Origin: Alkalilimnicola ehrlichii
GTDB lineage: Bacteria > Pseudomonadota > Gammaproteobacteria > Nitrococcales > AK92
Length of the DNA: 64,000 nt
NCBI RefSeq assembly: GCF_003399765.1
Contig: NZ_NFZV01000008.1
Coordinates: 124,001-188,000, forward strand
Direction: 5' to 3'
In this document: piece after piece, positions 38,901-48,333 of the stretch
Position numbering within the stretch: position 1 is the first letter of the stretch
Layout: each line of letters opens with the position of its first letter
Position numbers and translations under genes: made by a program
The notes under the pieces: model-generated
The model's database searches: none
Seen by the model: only the letters and a program-made list of their open reading frames with translations
What the model was told of the DNA's origin: nothing

Positions 38901-41900
38901 CGTATCGACCTTCTCTATCGCGCTCCTCGCCGCTGCTTGGTTGCGCTTTCGGCAACTGCCGGTAATGGCTAATCCGGCGTAAAAGTGAAAATCCGCTAAC
39001 GGAATTAATCCGATAATATGCGAGAGCCGTTCGGTGGCGGCCATGGCGGCAGCGCGAGCAGACGGGTAATCGCCAAGTATCACTGCGCACTGAAGAGCGA
39101 GCACATCTATCGTGTAGGAGCCGCTTATGTCGGTCTCGTTGCCGGCCTGCCGCTCGGCTGACACAGCCCCAAGCTCGGCCGCTCCTTGCAGAACCTGCAC
39201 ATGACGAAGCACCCCTTCTTGCACGGTCAAGACGGCTTTATTTCCCGCCTTGCGGGCAAGGCGTCGGCATTCTTCCGCATCCCGCCGCAAACGCTTGAGC
39301 GAGCTTCCCATACTGACGCGCGCCAACAATTGCCCCATCTTTGCGTAGGCGGCAAATTGGAGTTCGCCGGCTTCTACGCCAACCCGAACAGCCTCCTGCA
39401 ACAATGGAATGTTCGTCGCCAGTGGCTTACGCCAGTGATTAACGTGATTACCGAAAATACAAAGTGCGCGACACAGCTGAGGCGGGCTCGCGTAACGGCG
39501 GGCTAATTTAATGCCTAGCTCTCCCTGCTCGTAAGCACCGGCATAATCGCCCGTTATCGAACCGTAGATGGTGGCAAACCCTACAAAGCCTTCGCCGCTA
39601 TACTGCGAGTGGCCATACCGCAGCGTCAGCTCTACGATCTTGCCGGAGATGATGCCCGTCAATTCGCCGCCGCTAATAAATGCCGGCGCCCCCAGATTGG
39701 CTAAGACCTCCGAGGCCTCGCGGATCTCGGGCGGTGCCTCAGCTTCTGCCGAAAGCACGGTTTCCGACGTACGGTTTTCCAACAGTTGCGTCACTTTTTC
39801 GATTTGGGCCCGCGTTGCCTGTTGGATCGCATCGCGCGATAACCGTATACCGTAAGCCAGGAGAAGCTCGGCCCCAAGTTCCAGCGCTTTCGAATATTCG
39901 CCCGCCAAGGTAGCCGCGACGATGCGGACATTGCCCAGTTCCGTGCGCTGAGTACGCTCTTGGGTATGCGCGAGAGCGGTGACCGAGAAACGCTCTGCTA
40001 ACATGGGATCGCCGGTTAAATTGGCACATTCGGCGCACTCCCGGGACAGCGCGAACATTACATCGCGATACTCGATCCAGGCCCGATCGCCGGCCGGTAA
40101 ACATTGCAGGCCGGCAGCGAAATAAGCCGAAGCATGCTCATATGCGGTGGCCGCCTTGGCTGCGCGACCAACCCGTAAATTAAGCTCCGCTAGCCGTAAG
40201 CGTTCTTCCGACCCGGCTATCGCCGCGCGCGCCTGATTAAGATGATCGGCGGCCTTAAACAATGCTTCTTGATCGTTCTGCTGCCATAACAAGCGGCCAA
40301 TCGTCAGGTGCATCAACGGCCTTTCGCGTACGGGAAGCTGCTCGTAAGTAGCCTCGCGAATGCGATCGTGGGCAAACCGATAGGCCGCGCTCACGTCCCC
40401 AAGCTCTCCGGCCTTCCCGTGTAACGACACCCGGTACGCTTGTCCGAGCGGGCGCAACAGGCCAAGCCGCAGAGCCGGCCATAATTGCCTTGCCGTTTCC
40501 GTCGCCGGCTGGCCGACACACGCAGCAATTAACGACAACTCGGCACGATCGCCAATACATGCTGCTAACGACAGCAAACGCTGAGTTTCCCGCGGCAAAC
40601 GGCGGATTGCCGGTAACAAGGTCTCAGCCCCTGCCTGCGTAAGCGACTGCGCCGCAACGGTAGCAAGCTCCCACTCCCAACGCTTTTGCTTGCGATCAAA
40701 CCAAATAACGCCTTTTTCCGTTAGCTCTTGAAGCAGTTGCCGCAACACCAGCGGGTTACCACCGCTTTTGAAGCGTAATATTTCGCCTAAGTGACGGACC
40801 GTACTTAATGGACGCCCCAAAGCCTCATGCAGCAGTTCGCTAACATCGGCTTTCGTTAACCGAGCAAGCTCGATGCGACAATCGACAACGTCTGCCTCCT
40901 CCAGGGTCTTCAGCGCTGACGCGAACGCATCCGTCGCACCTGCGTCACTGTCTCGATAGGCCGCAACGACCGATAAAGCGGCTACGTCTAACTCAAGTAA
41001 AATTCGTTCGAGCAACCGCAAGGACTCCGTATCGGCCCATTGCAGGTCATCGAGAAACAGAAGCAACGGATGATCGGCGGTGGCACAGGCTTGGACAAAA
41101 GCGAGCAAAACCTCCGTAAAACGATTACGCGCCTGAGCCGGAGGTAACGCCGGCACCGGCGGTTGGTGGCCGAGTATCGCTTCCAAGGAGGGGATCAGCT
41201 CGGTCAACAGGCGACCGTTAGCTCCTATCGCCGCCGTGAGCTGTCGGCGCCACCGATCGAGGTTAGCTTCAGGCATCATCAACAGCTGGCGGCCAAGCCC
41301 GTCCAGTGCCTCTATCAAACATGCAAATGGCTGTGCCCGCTGCAACGGATCGAATTTACTCGACAGAAAATAGCCGTGCCGCGTTAACACCTCCGGCTGT
41401 AGATGTTCGACTAGGGAAGATTTACCGATGCCTGCCGGCCCCTTTATCAAAACGAGCTTCGTGGACCCGGAGCAGGCCTCCGCGAAAACACGTTTGAGCT
41501 GATTCAGCTCCGCCTTCCGGCCATAGAGCTTGTCCGAGAGATAGATCGTCTCGCGGACATCGCCACGACCCAACGGAAAAACCGCAACCTCCCTCTTGTC
41601 ACGCCACTGGGCAGCGATTTCGGCGAGATCTTCCCGCAGTACGCGCGTTGTTTGATATCTTGCCTCGGGGTCTTTCTCAAGCAACTTCAAACACAAGGCC
41701 GACAATAGCTCAGGCACCTCGCCGTTCAGCTCATGGGGCGGCACCGGCCGTTGCGCAAGGTGGGAATACACTAAGTCTAAGCTGTGCTCCTCGCCGAAAG
41801 GCGGTTTCCCGGTAAGCATGTGGTAGAGGGTTGCGCCTAAGGAATACAAATCGGTTCGATAATCCACCCGATGACCGGTGCGGCCGGTTTGCTCCGGGGA

Positions 41901-42461
41901 GATATACGGCAAGGTTCCGACGGTATCGAGCAAGTCTTCGCTTCTGGCACTCAGACTTTCGAGGCCGGTACCCATTTCGAAATCGATCAACGTCAGGTAG
42001 CGCGACGTGGCATCGAGCACAAAATTGGCCGGGTTAAGATCGCGGTGTATCAGACGGTGGCGGGACAGCGCATCGACTGAGGCCACCAATTGAGGTGCCA
42101 GGGAGAAAAAGGCTGTCAACGACAACGGCGTATCGTCGAGCTTCTGCTGTAAATTGTACGGCCCGGCGTCTTGCAGCAGTAAGGCAAGGCCGCCCGTAAA
42201 CTCCTGTAGATCGATAGCACGTATTAGATGAGGCTCTTCAATTCCTTGTAGTAGCTCGAATTCATGGCGCAGCGCCAAGGCAACGTCGGCGGAAACAGGA
42301 TTCCCGACGCTCGCTTTAACAATAATGCTTTTTTGTTGGTCGCAAACCGAATAAGCGCGATGCAGCGTATGGCGGGGGTTCCTATGGATACGCTCGCCTA
42401 GTCGGTAGCCAGCCTGACGAAGACTGACTGTCAACGGTGTTCTCGGCCCTGTAGGTAACAT
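35995..42461 (-). CDS. Giant sensor: Ser/Thr-kinase-like, AAA ATPase, TPR, GAF, two PAS, GGDEF and EAL; reading frame broken near the end
   Basis: About 2155 residues, soluble. The order is a protein-kinase domain (~15-285; HRDLNPANF, and LIDFEMG in place of DFG), AAA_16 NTPase (~310-560; GPAGIGKSSLVEHL, LLLFLDDLQWAD), a long helical TPR-like region (~640-1300) and GAF (~1315-1485). Two PAS domains follow (~1490-1730), then GGDEF (~1730-1890; RPGGDEF with an RSED inhibitory site five residues before it) and EAL (~1905-2150; GAEALMRWHHP, IDDFGTGYSSLAYLK, VIAEGVES). Known relatives of the first half end in a histidine kinase; here c-di-GMP synthesis and breakdown modules replace it. The frame breaks at five A (plus 36089-36093). 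One added base gives a normal EAL end (HCDSMQGYYFARPLPAHEF) stopping at 35995; as written, the frame runs to 35988 with a scrambled tail. Confidence 0.9.
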
Positions 42462-42654
42462 CCCGTACCTGAAGAAGACAAAGGCGGTTAGGCATTATTC
42501 CAACATGCGGTTTGCCTCTCGGCCAGCAAAGGTCGCCACCCCACATAGCCGCAGCCACACCTCAGCTCCGCCGATTTTCATTAACCCTGTTTAATGCGCC
42601 GCCTAAGCCCAGGCTCTATCTTGCATAAACACAAGAATGTCTTGGAGACTCTGC

Positions 42655-43320
42655 ATGAAGACCACCCTCGTCTTCGCCTTTCTGCTGGCCCTACTATTCA
42701 CGGGCTTAGCCGCAATTAACGTTTCCATCGGCTTTCTCAGCCCCGACCACGTCCGGGCAACGCTCGATGCCCTCATGCAAAGCCCGGTTCTGTTAGGGCT
42801 GGCAATCTTCCTGGTACTTGCCGTCGATAGTCTTTTGGCGGTCCCGACCATCACTACCATTGTACTGGCCGGTTATTTACTTGGGCCTTTTTGGGGTGGC
42901 TTAGTCGCTTCTCTTGGCGTGCTTACGGCCGGATCGATTTGCTATTGGGGCGCTCGCTGCTTCGGCGAAACGCGGTTCGTTCCCGCTCGGCATCGGGCTC
43001 GCGTCATCGAAACCGTCGGCTCGGTCGGGCCGGCACCGCTCATGCTGTCTCGGATATCCCCCCTACTGCCGGAAGTGCTATCGGCGCTTGCCGGTACCGG
43101 CCGCATGTCGGCGAAGCGCTATTACCTGTACTTTGCGATCGGCAACGTGCCGTTCTCATTCCTCGCCGCCTGGGCCGGCAGTATCAGCTCGCTGGAGCGG
43201 CCGTGGCCGGCGCTAGCGGTCGGCGTCGGGCTGCCGACATTAGGCGCTACCTACCTCATCTACCGCCGTTTCGCCGGCAAACGGCGCGCGGCCTTCGCCC
43301 AGCAGGAGAACACGCCATGA
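42655..43320 (+). CDS. DedA/TVP38-TMEM64 (VTT) family membrane protein
   Basis: Inner-membrane protein of 221 residues with about five helices. The VTT-domain signatures are VLAGYLLGPFWGGLVASLGV and SRISPLLPEVLSALAGTGRM. Family members move lipids between leaflets or affect membrane homeostasis. ATG 42655 has a good ribosome site (GGAG at 42643-42646). The stop overlaps the start of the SDR gene in ATGA, so the two are coupled and head the cluster. Confidence 0.87.
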   Translation: MKTTLVFAFLLALLFTGLAAINVSIGFLSPDHVRATLDALMQSPVLLGLAIFLVLAVDSLLAVPTITTIVLAGYLLGPFWGGLVASLGVLTAGSICYWGARCFGETRFVPARHRARVIETVGSVGPAPLMLSRISPLLPEVLSALAGTGRMSAKRYYLYFAIGNVPFSFLAAWAGSISSLERPWPALAVGVGLPTLGATYLIYRRFAGKRRAAFAQQENTP

Positions 43321-44078
43321 GCACATCGTCCTCTACGGTCCTCATTACCGGCGGCACCTCCGGCATCGGGAGAGCGCTGGTCGAGCTTTATCTCGCCGAT
43401 GGTTGGCGGGTTATCACCTGCGCCCGTTCCATCGACGCATTAACGGCGCTTGAGCGGCAATTCTCCGGTGTCATCGGCATCCCCTGCGATCTTGCCGATC
43501 GGGAAGAACGTAGAGCCCTACTACACCATGTCAGAGAGAGCACCGATCAACTCCAGGGCTTGATCAATAACGCCGGCATACAGATGAGCTACCCCTATGA
43601 GGCAGGCACCGGGCATACGCTCGATATCGAGCAGGAAATTGCCATCAATCTCACCGCGCCCATCGACTTAGGGCATCTTTTCGGGTCGCTATTGGCGAAA
43701 CAACGAGGATTTATCGCCAACATCACCTCCGCCCTTGCCTATATCCCAAAAGGGCGTTCGCCCCTATACGCCGGCACCAAAGCCGGGCTTTCGCTCTATA
43801 CTCGCTCGATCAGGTTCCAGCATCCCGGCGTTCGTTTCGTTGAGATCGTTATGCCGCTGGTCGATACCCCGCTAGCCGCGGAGCGAGGGCGTGACAAATT
43901 AAGCCCCATAGAAGCGGCAAAACAGGCGCAGGCAGGCATCGCCTCCGGCCGCGAAACCGTCTGGGTCGGCAAAACAAAGTTCATCCCTTTCCTCAACCGC
44001 TTCATCCCGCACACCCTAACCCGGCTCATAAACAAAGCCGATAGCGCCAATGTTCGCACCCAGCGTAAGGAGGCTTGA
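43317..44078 (+). CDS. Short-chain dehydrogenase/reductase (DltE-like)
   Basis: NAD(P)-dependent oxidoreductase of 253 residues. The cofactor motif is LITGGTSGIGRAL, with NNAG in LINNAGIQMSYPYE, the catalytic Ser in NITSALAYIP and YxxxK in YAGTKAGLSLYTRSI. The C-terminus has ETVWVGKTKFIPFLNRFIPH, also seen in the second SDR of the cluster (48334) as EETYIGKAQLLRVINRVTPN, so the two are paralogues of the DltE-like group. Substrate unknown; an acyl or lipid aldehyde/ketone is a guess from the ACP nearby. Confidence 0.9.
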   Translation: MSTSSSTVLITGGTSGIGRALVELYLADGWRVITCARSIDALTALERQFSGVIGIPCDLADREERRALLHHVRESTDQLQGLINNAGIQMSYPYEAGTGHTLDIEQEIAINLTAPIDLGHLFGSLLAKQRGFIANITSALAYIPKGRSPLYAGTKAGLSLYTRSIRFQHPGVRFVEIVMPLVDTPLAAERGRDKLSPIEAAKQAQAGIASGRETVWVGKTKFIPFLNRFIPHTLTRLINKADSANVRTQRKEA

Positions 44079-44079
44079 G

Positions 44080-44502
44080 ATGGGCCGCGTCACACTCCTA
44101 CTAGCCTTATTACTCTTTTCGCAGCTCACTGCCGCATTGACGATAGAGGTGACGGGACTGCGCAACGACGAAGGCGACGTCATCGTCATGGTGTTTACCG
44201 AGGCCCATGATGGCAGCTATCCAACGCAGTACGAAAAAGCCGTACAGGCCCAAAGCAAACCGGCCCAGGCGGGGCTCCGCTTTCGCTTTCCCGACCTTCC
44301 CAGCGGGCGTTACGCCGTCCGCGTTCATCACGATGAGAACGGTAACGGCAAATTAGATAAAAGGCTCGGGCTTATTCCGCGAGAAGGCCTGGGCTTCAGC
44401 AACGGAGCCCGCCCGTCGCGGCTAGGCCCCCCGACTTTTGAAGCCGCCGCCTTCGAGCTAACGACCGAGACTCAGCTACGCATTAATATCGTATATCCTT
44501 GA
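44080..44502 (+). CDS. DUF2141 secreted protein
   Basis: Periplasmic beta-rich protein of 140 residues with a signal peptide (VTLLLALLLFSQLTAA). The DUF2141 core is LRFRFPDLPSGRYAVRVHHD followed by ENGNGKLDKRLGLIPREGLG. ATG 44080 is favoured by GGAGG at 44069-44073 and by the signal peptide. It follows the SDR gene by one base, so it belongs to the same operon. The function of the family is unknown. Confidence 0.88.
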   Translation: MGRVTLLLALLLFSQLTAALTIEVTGLRNDEGDVIVMVFTEAHDGSYPTQYEKAVQAQSKPAQAGLRFRFPDLPSGRYAVRVHHDENGNGKLDKRLGLIPREGLGFSNGARPSRLGPPTFEAAAFELTTETQLRINIVYP

Positions 44503-44550
44503 CCTGATATTCCGCATAAACTTTCTTGCATAAAGCCATAACTCTAGGTC

Positions 44551-45165
44551 ATGCTACCGGCCATGGACGCCCTCACAATGATACGTTTGGGCCTACAGGA
44601 AATAGGCCCCATAACGGACGAAGCATGGAATGCCTTCGAGCCTTTCTTACAAGAAAAGCGGCTCAAGAAAGGGACATTCTTTGCAATGGAAGGTTTACCG
44701 GCGCGGGACATTGCCTTCGTCGCCTCCGGAATTTTACGCATGTATTACGTTCGCGAGGACGGACGCGAATTTAACAAGAGCTTTGTCACTGCCGGCGATA
44801 TCTGCGGCGTTCTCGATGCACTCATTCTCAACCAACCTAGCCGCCTCTATATCGACACCCTGTCTCCCTGCCATCTTTTTACCCTGCCATGGGCATCGCT
44901 CGAAGCACTGTTTGACACCTATCCCTGCTGGAGTCGGATCGGCCGACGCTTCGCCTACCTTCTAAGCGTTAAGAAGATGCGCCGCGAAGCATCGTTTTTG
45001 CTGGACTCCGCCGAAGAGCGCTATCGCTGCTTCTGCAATGAGTATGGTGGAATTGCCCAGCTAATACCCGACTACCACATCGCCTCTTACCTCGGCATAA
45101 CTCCAGTGGCCTTGTGCCGGATAAAAAAACGAATTAGTCGCACAGCCAGTTCGCAAACACTGTAA
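44551..45165 (+). CDS. Crp/Fnr-family transcriptional regulator
   Basis: About 200 residues: a cyclic-nucleotide-binding-type beta roll (~20-125; KKGTFFAMEGLPARDIAFVA, FVTAGDICGVLDAL) and a short C-terminal helix-turn-helix (~165-200; IPDYHIASYLGITPVALCRI). It has no FNR-type N-terminal Cys cluster and lacks the cAMP-binding RTS residues, so the signal is unknown. Its place between the two halves of the cluster suggests local control. M at 44563 is an alternative start. Confidence 0.85.
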   Translation: MLPAMDALTMIRLGLQEIGPITDEAWNAFEPFLQEKRLKKGTFFAMEGLPARDIAFVASGILRMYYVREDGREFNKSFVTAGDICGVLDALILNQPSRLYIDTLSPCHLFTLPWASLEALFDTYPCWSRIGRRFAYLLSVKKMRREASFLLDSAEERYRCFCNEYGGIAQLIPDYHIASYLGITPVALCRIKKRISRTASSQTL

Positions 45166-45505
45166 AAGCCTCCTCGCACCCCATCAAATACAATTAATAA
45201 ATTACTAACAAATAACTCGCCAATATAATAAAATTAATTATTCAGTTAATTCTAAATAATCACTGACAAAATAAACCCAGTATAATGAAATCTCCACAAA
45301 GTGCGTTACAAACTGACGCAGTGCGTGGCAAGAGAAAAAATGCGCTTATTGGCATAGCAAGTTACTCATAAGCCACCTCTATTAACGCCTCACCCCGATA
45401 GTCAACGACAACGGCTGACACAGATACCGGAAGGACACAAAGACGCAATCGCCTCCAATGAACATAGAAGCGCTCGCCAGGGCGAAAACGACGGAGACCT
45501 CACAA
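45166..45505. promoter_or_regulatory. AT-rich regulatory region before the ACP operon
   Basis: An A+T-rich block (about 45180-45300) stands out from the GC-rich surroundings. It contains a perfect -10 hexamer TATAAT at 45281-45286 without a clear -35. The heptamer AGTGCGT occurs twice as a direct repeat at 45300-45306 and 45320-45326, 20 bp apart, or two helix turns, just downstream of the -10. This fits an operator, perhaps for the Crp-like regulator encoded just upstream; its target is inference. Confidence 0.4.
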
Positions 45506-45766
45506 ATGGATTTGCTGAGCCGACAGGTCGAAGAACTCATTTCCCACGTCTTGGGCCGAACGTTGACGATCTCGCCGGAGAAACGGCTGGCCGAAGATCT
45601 CCATTTCGACTCGTTGAAGATGTTCGACTTAATGATGCTGCTCGAAGAAAAATTCGACATCCTCATTCCCGTCGGCGAGATCTACCACATCGAAACGGTG
45701 CACGACCTCGTACAAGCCGTAGCCAATCTCGACCCTCAACTCGAACCGACCGATATGCAGGCATAA
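45506..45766 (+). CDS. Acyl carrier protein
   Basis: Small phosphopantetheine carrier of 86 residues with four predicted helices. The attachment Ser is in LHFDSLKMFDLMMLLEEKFD, the ACP fingerprint DSL. ATG 45506 has GGAGA at 45493-45497; the earlier ATG at 45458 has no ribosome site and adds 16 atypical residues. It is not the housekeeping AcpP, because no fatty-acid synthesis genes are nearby and the sequence differs from the usual AcpP around the Ser. It is the first gene of the second half of the cluster. Confidence 0.92.
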   Translation: MDLLSRQVEELISHVLGRTLTISPEKRLAEDLHFDSLKMFDLMMLLEEKFDILIPVGEIYHIETVHDLVQAVANLDPQLEPTDMQA

Positions 45767-45819
45767 GGGACGGCCCGGCCTCGGCAAGGCTACTTCATCC
45801 ATCGACAAGGACAGCCCGC

Positions 45820-46424
45820 ATGACGACAAAACAAGCACCCGCTTCGCCCGTCTGGATGCTCCGCCGCCGGAGCCTCCTACACACTCTTGTCGCCCTCCCC
45901 ATACTCGCGTCTTCGGCGCCGGTGTTGGCATCCTCGTTAGGCGGTCAACCGAAGCCGCCGTTTACGCGCCTATATCCCTCCGGCAGCAGCAGCCGGCAGC
46001 AACCGGCCGTTGATTTTGACGCCGCCGAAATCGCCATCCTGACCCACCTCATCGAAACGATCCTACCCTCCGACGACACACCCGGCGCACGCGAAGCGGG
46101 AACGGTCGACTACGTTGTCGAGAACTTGCGCGAGCGCGGCGCCGAAGTCGTCGCAGGCATCAAACAAGGCCTGGCGGCACTCGACCAAATGGCACAAAGG
46201 CAATTCGAGGTAGCGTTCGTCGAGCTAGAAGCCGCGCAAGCCAACACGATTCTGCAAATCGTCGCCAGCACTCCCGCACTGGAATCTTTCTGGGGGGCGG
46301 TGCGCGGCCTAAGCGTCTCGCATTTTTTGCCACGCCAACCGGCTACGAACCGCTCGGCCTGCCTGGCCCAAGCATCGATTACGGCGGTTTTCCCGACCCC
46401 AACGCATTGGATTGCTTGATATAG
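45820..46424 (+). CDS. Gluconate 2-dehydrogenase subunit 3-like protein with Tat-type signal, reading frame broken once
   Basis: Small subunit partner of membrane GMC dehydrogenases, about 201 residues. The N-terminus holds a twin-arginine-like signal (LRRRSLLHTLVALPILA), which would export both this protein and its folded GMC partner. The core is AILTHLIETILPSDDTPGAR and VDYVVENLRER. The frame breaks at six T (46323-46328); one more T gives HFFATPTGYEPLGLPG and PDPNALDCLI, with the stop at 46424. As written, the frame stops at 46419 with an unrelated tail. The usual cytochrome c subunit is missing. Confidence 0.85.
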
Positions 46425-46476
46425 CCACCGATCGCCACATCGACGCGCGGCAACAAAAACAATAAGGAACGGACCG

Positions 46477-48114
46477 ATGAACGAACATCTACATAGCTTC
46501 GATACCAACCTGAGCAGCGGCGAAACCCTAGGCCAAACCCTGCCCGAGACCTGGGACGCCGTCATCGTCGGCGCCGGTGCGGCCGGTGCTGTCTTTGCCC
46601 GAGAGCTCACGGCGAAGGGCCTCAAGGTGTTGATGTTGGAGTTCGGAAAGCATTACCAGGATCACGCAAACGAATTCGTCGAAAACGAGCTCGGTGTCTG
46701 GGAACATATTTGGGATAACAGCCAATACGAGATAAGCGGCAACGCCTTAACCGGCTCGCCCAACCTCGGCCGAGGCGTCGGCGGCGGCACTTTGGCATGG
46801 ACATCGGTAAGCCTACCCTTCTTCGAACACGATTTCCGGATGCGCTCGCTCTACGGCCAACCTGCCGGTTCGAGCGTAGAAGACTGGCCGCTTGATTTCG
46901 CCGAACTGGAACCGTTCTACTTCAAGGCCGAACAAGATCTTGGCGTCTCCGGAACCGTCATGCCCTGGGAGCGCCCGGACCGACCGCCACGCCCATTCCC
47001 TCCCTTCGCCTACTACCGTACCAGCGAGCGGCTCAAAACAGGCATGGACAAGCTACGTATTCGAAGCGCTCCAGGGCCAGTCGCGGTAGCCTCCCGCACG
47101 GCAGGTAACCGAACAGCCTGCCTGCACTGCGGCTTCTGCCGCTCCGGATGCCGCATCGACGCCAAATATCAAGCCGACCACACGTTGATCAAAGACGCCC
47201 TCGCAACCGGACGGCTGACGATCATCGACAACGCTATGGTCTTCCGCATTAACCAAGGTATCCAGCCCCGAGTCGCTACCGGCGTCAGCTTCGTCGATTT
47301 ACGCAACGGCAACACCTATAGCGTAAAAAGCCGGTTATTGTTTGTTTGTAACAATCCCTTCGAAATTCCCCGGCTTTTCCTCAACTCCGCCTCGCCGCGC
47401 CACCCGAACGGGCTTGGCAACCGCTTCGACAATATGGGCCGCCATCTGCTATCGCACCCCGGCGCCGTAGCCGTCGGCGTCACCGACGAGTGTATGAACG
47501 GCAGCATCGGCTACAACATGGGCAACATCGTAACGCTCGATTTCGGTACGCCACGCCCGCGCCAGCGCTACTACAGCGGCTTTGTGCTGGAAGCGATCAA
47601 CGGCGCCGGTGCCGGCGTCATAGCCGTCGACACCTACGCGCACCTCTTCGGCAGCGAGCTGAAAAACACGCTGCGCACCTATAATCAATCTTTGTTTGTC
47701 ATCGCCTTCTGCGACGGGCTGCCGGTGCGGGATAATCGCGTCACCGTCGACCCGAACGCGTTGGACGAACACGGCATTCCCAAAGCCAAAATTCACTACG
47801 ATTGGCACCCCAACGACCTCAAAGTGTTAGGCGCCGCTAAACGCGCGCTCCATCTCATTCTAAAAGCCTCCGGCGCGCATACCGTTCAACTGACCGAAAA
47901 ACCCTTTGAGGCCCACCCGGGCGGCAGCATGCGCATGGGCCGCTCGCCGCGCACCTCCGTTACCGACCCTTTCGGCAGAGTCCACGAACTCGACAATGTC
48001 TACATCGGCGGAGCCGCCTTGTTCGTCACCGGCAGCTCCGTCAACCCGACCCAGACCTTACATGCCTTAGCGCTACGAACGGCCGATCATGTTAAAAGGC
48101 GATTTCGGTTATGA
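46477..48114 (+). CDS. GMC oxidoreductase (gluconate 2-dehydrogenase large subunit-like)
   Basis: FAD-dependent alcohol/polyol dehydrogenase of 545 residues. The FAD site is VIVGAGAAGAVFARELTAKG, followed by LGRGVGGGTLAWTSVS. A Cys cluster CLHCGFCRSGC is unlike simple glucose oxidases and may hold an Fe-S centre or disulfides. The C-terminal GMC region has PFEAHPGGSMRMG and GSSVNPTQTLHALALRTADH, with the catalytic His in the first and Asn in the second. It has no signal peptide; export with the Tat-signal subunit just upstream is the usual arrangement. The substrate and electron acceptor are unknown. Confidence 0.9.
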   Translation: MNEHLHSFDTNLSSGETLGQTLPETWDAVIVGAGAAGAVFARELTAKGLKVLMLEFGKHYQDHANEFVENELGVWEHIWDNSQYEISGNALTGSPNLGRGVGGGTLAWTSVSLPFFEHDFRMRSLYGQPAGSSVEDWPLDFAELEPFYFKAEQDLGVSGTVMPWERPDRPPRPFPPFAYYRTSERLKTGMDKLRIRSAPGPVAVASRTAGNRTACLHCGFCRSGCRIDAKYQADHTLIKDALATGRLTIIDNAMVFRINQGIQPRVATGVSFVDLRNGNTYSVKSRLLFVCNNPFEIPRLFLNSASPRHPNGLGNRFDNMGRHLLSHPGAVAVGVTDECMNGSIGYNMGNIVTLDFGTPRPRQRYYSGFVLEAINGAGAGVIAVDTYAHLFGSELKNTLRTYNQSLFVIAFCDGLPVRDNRVTVDPNALDEHGIPKAKIHYDWHPNDLKVLGAAKRALHLILKASGAHTVQLTEKPFEAHPGGSMRMGRSPRTSVTDPFGRVHELDNVYIGGAALFVTGSSVNPTQTLHALALRTADHVKRRFRL

Positions 48115-48333
48115 CCCACGCGCCGCCGGACGCCGTTACGATTAACCGCCTGCCCAGCGGCGAACCCTCCGACAGCGGCCGCCGCATAACGCCCTCTATC
48201 GCATCGACTGGCTTACTTAAACCAAGCAACCGCTGCCCGCGCTCACACCTCGACCCAACCGGTGCCGTCGCACGCTCAGGTACAGCGGTCGCCGACCTCA
48301 TTCGTACTCGTGACAAACACAAGGAGCCAACTC
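48115..48333. other. Gap between the GMC and SDR genes
   Basis: An 80-codon open frame starts at 48111, overlapping the stop of the GMC gene, and ends inside the next gene. Its translation is low-complexity and resembles nothing I know, so I do not call it. The gap is longer than others in the cluster and may be the decayed end of a gene. Confidence 0.3.

Noticed and set aside
45180-45300. AT-rich block as a possible replication origin or transferred DNA
   Set aside because: No DnaA boxes or iterons are evident, and the block is short and in a promoter position.
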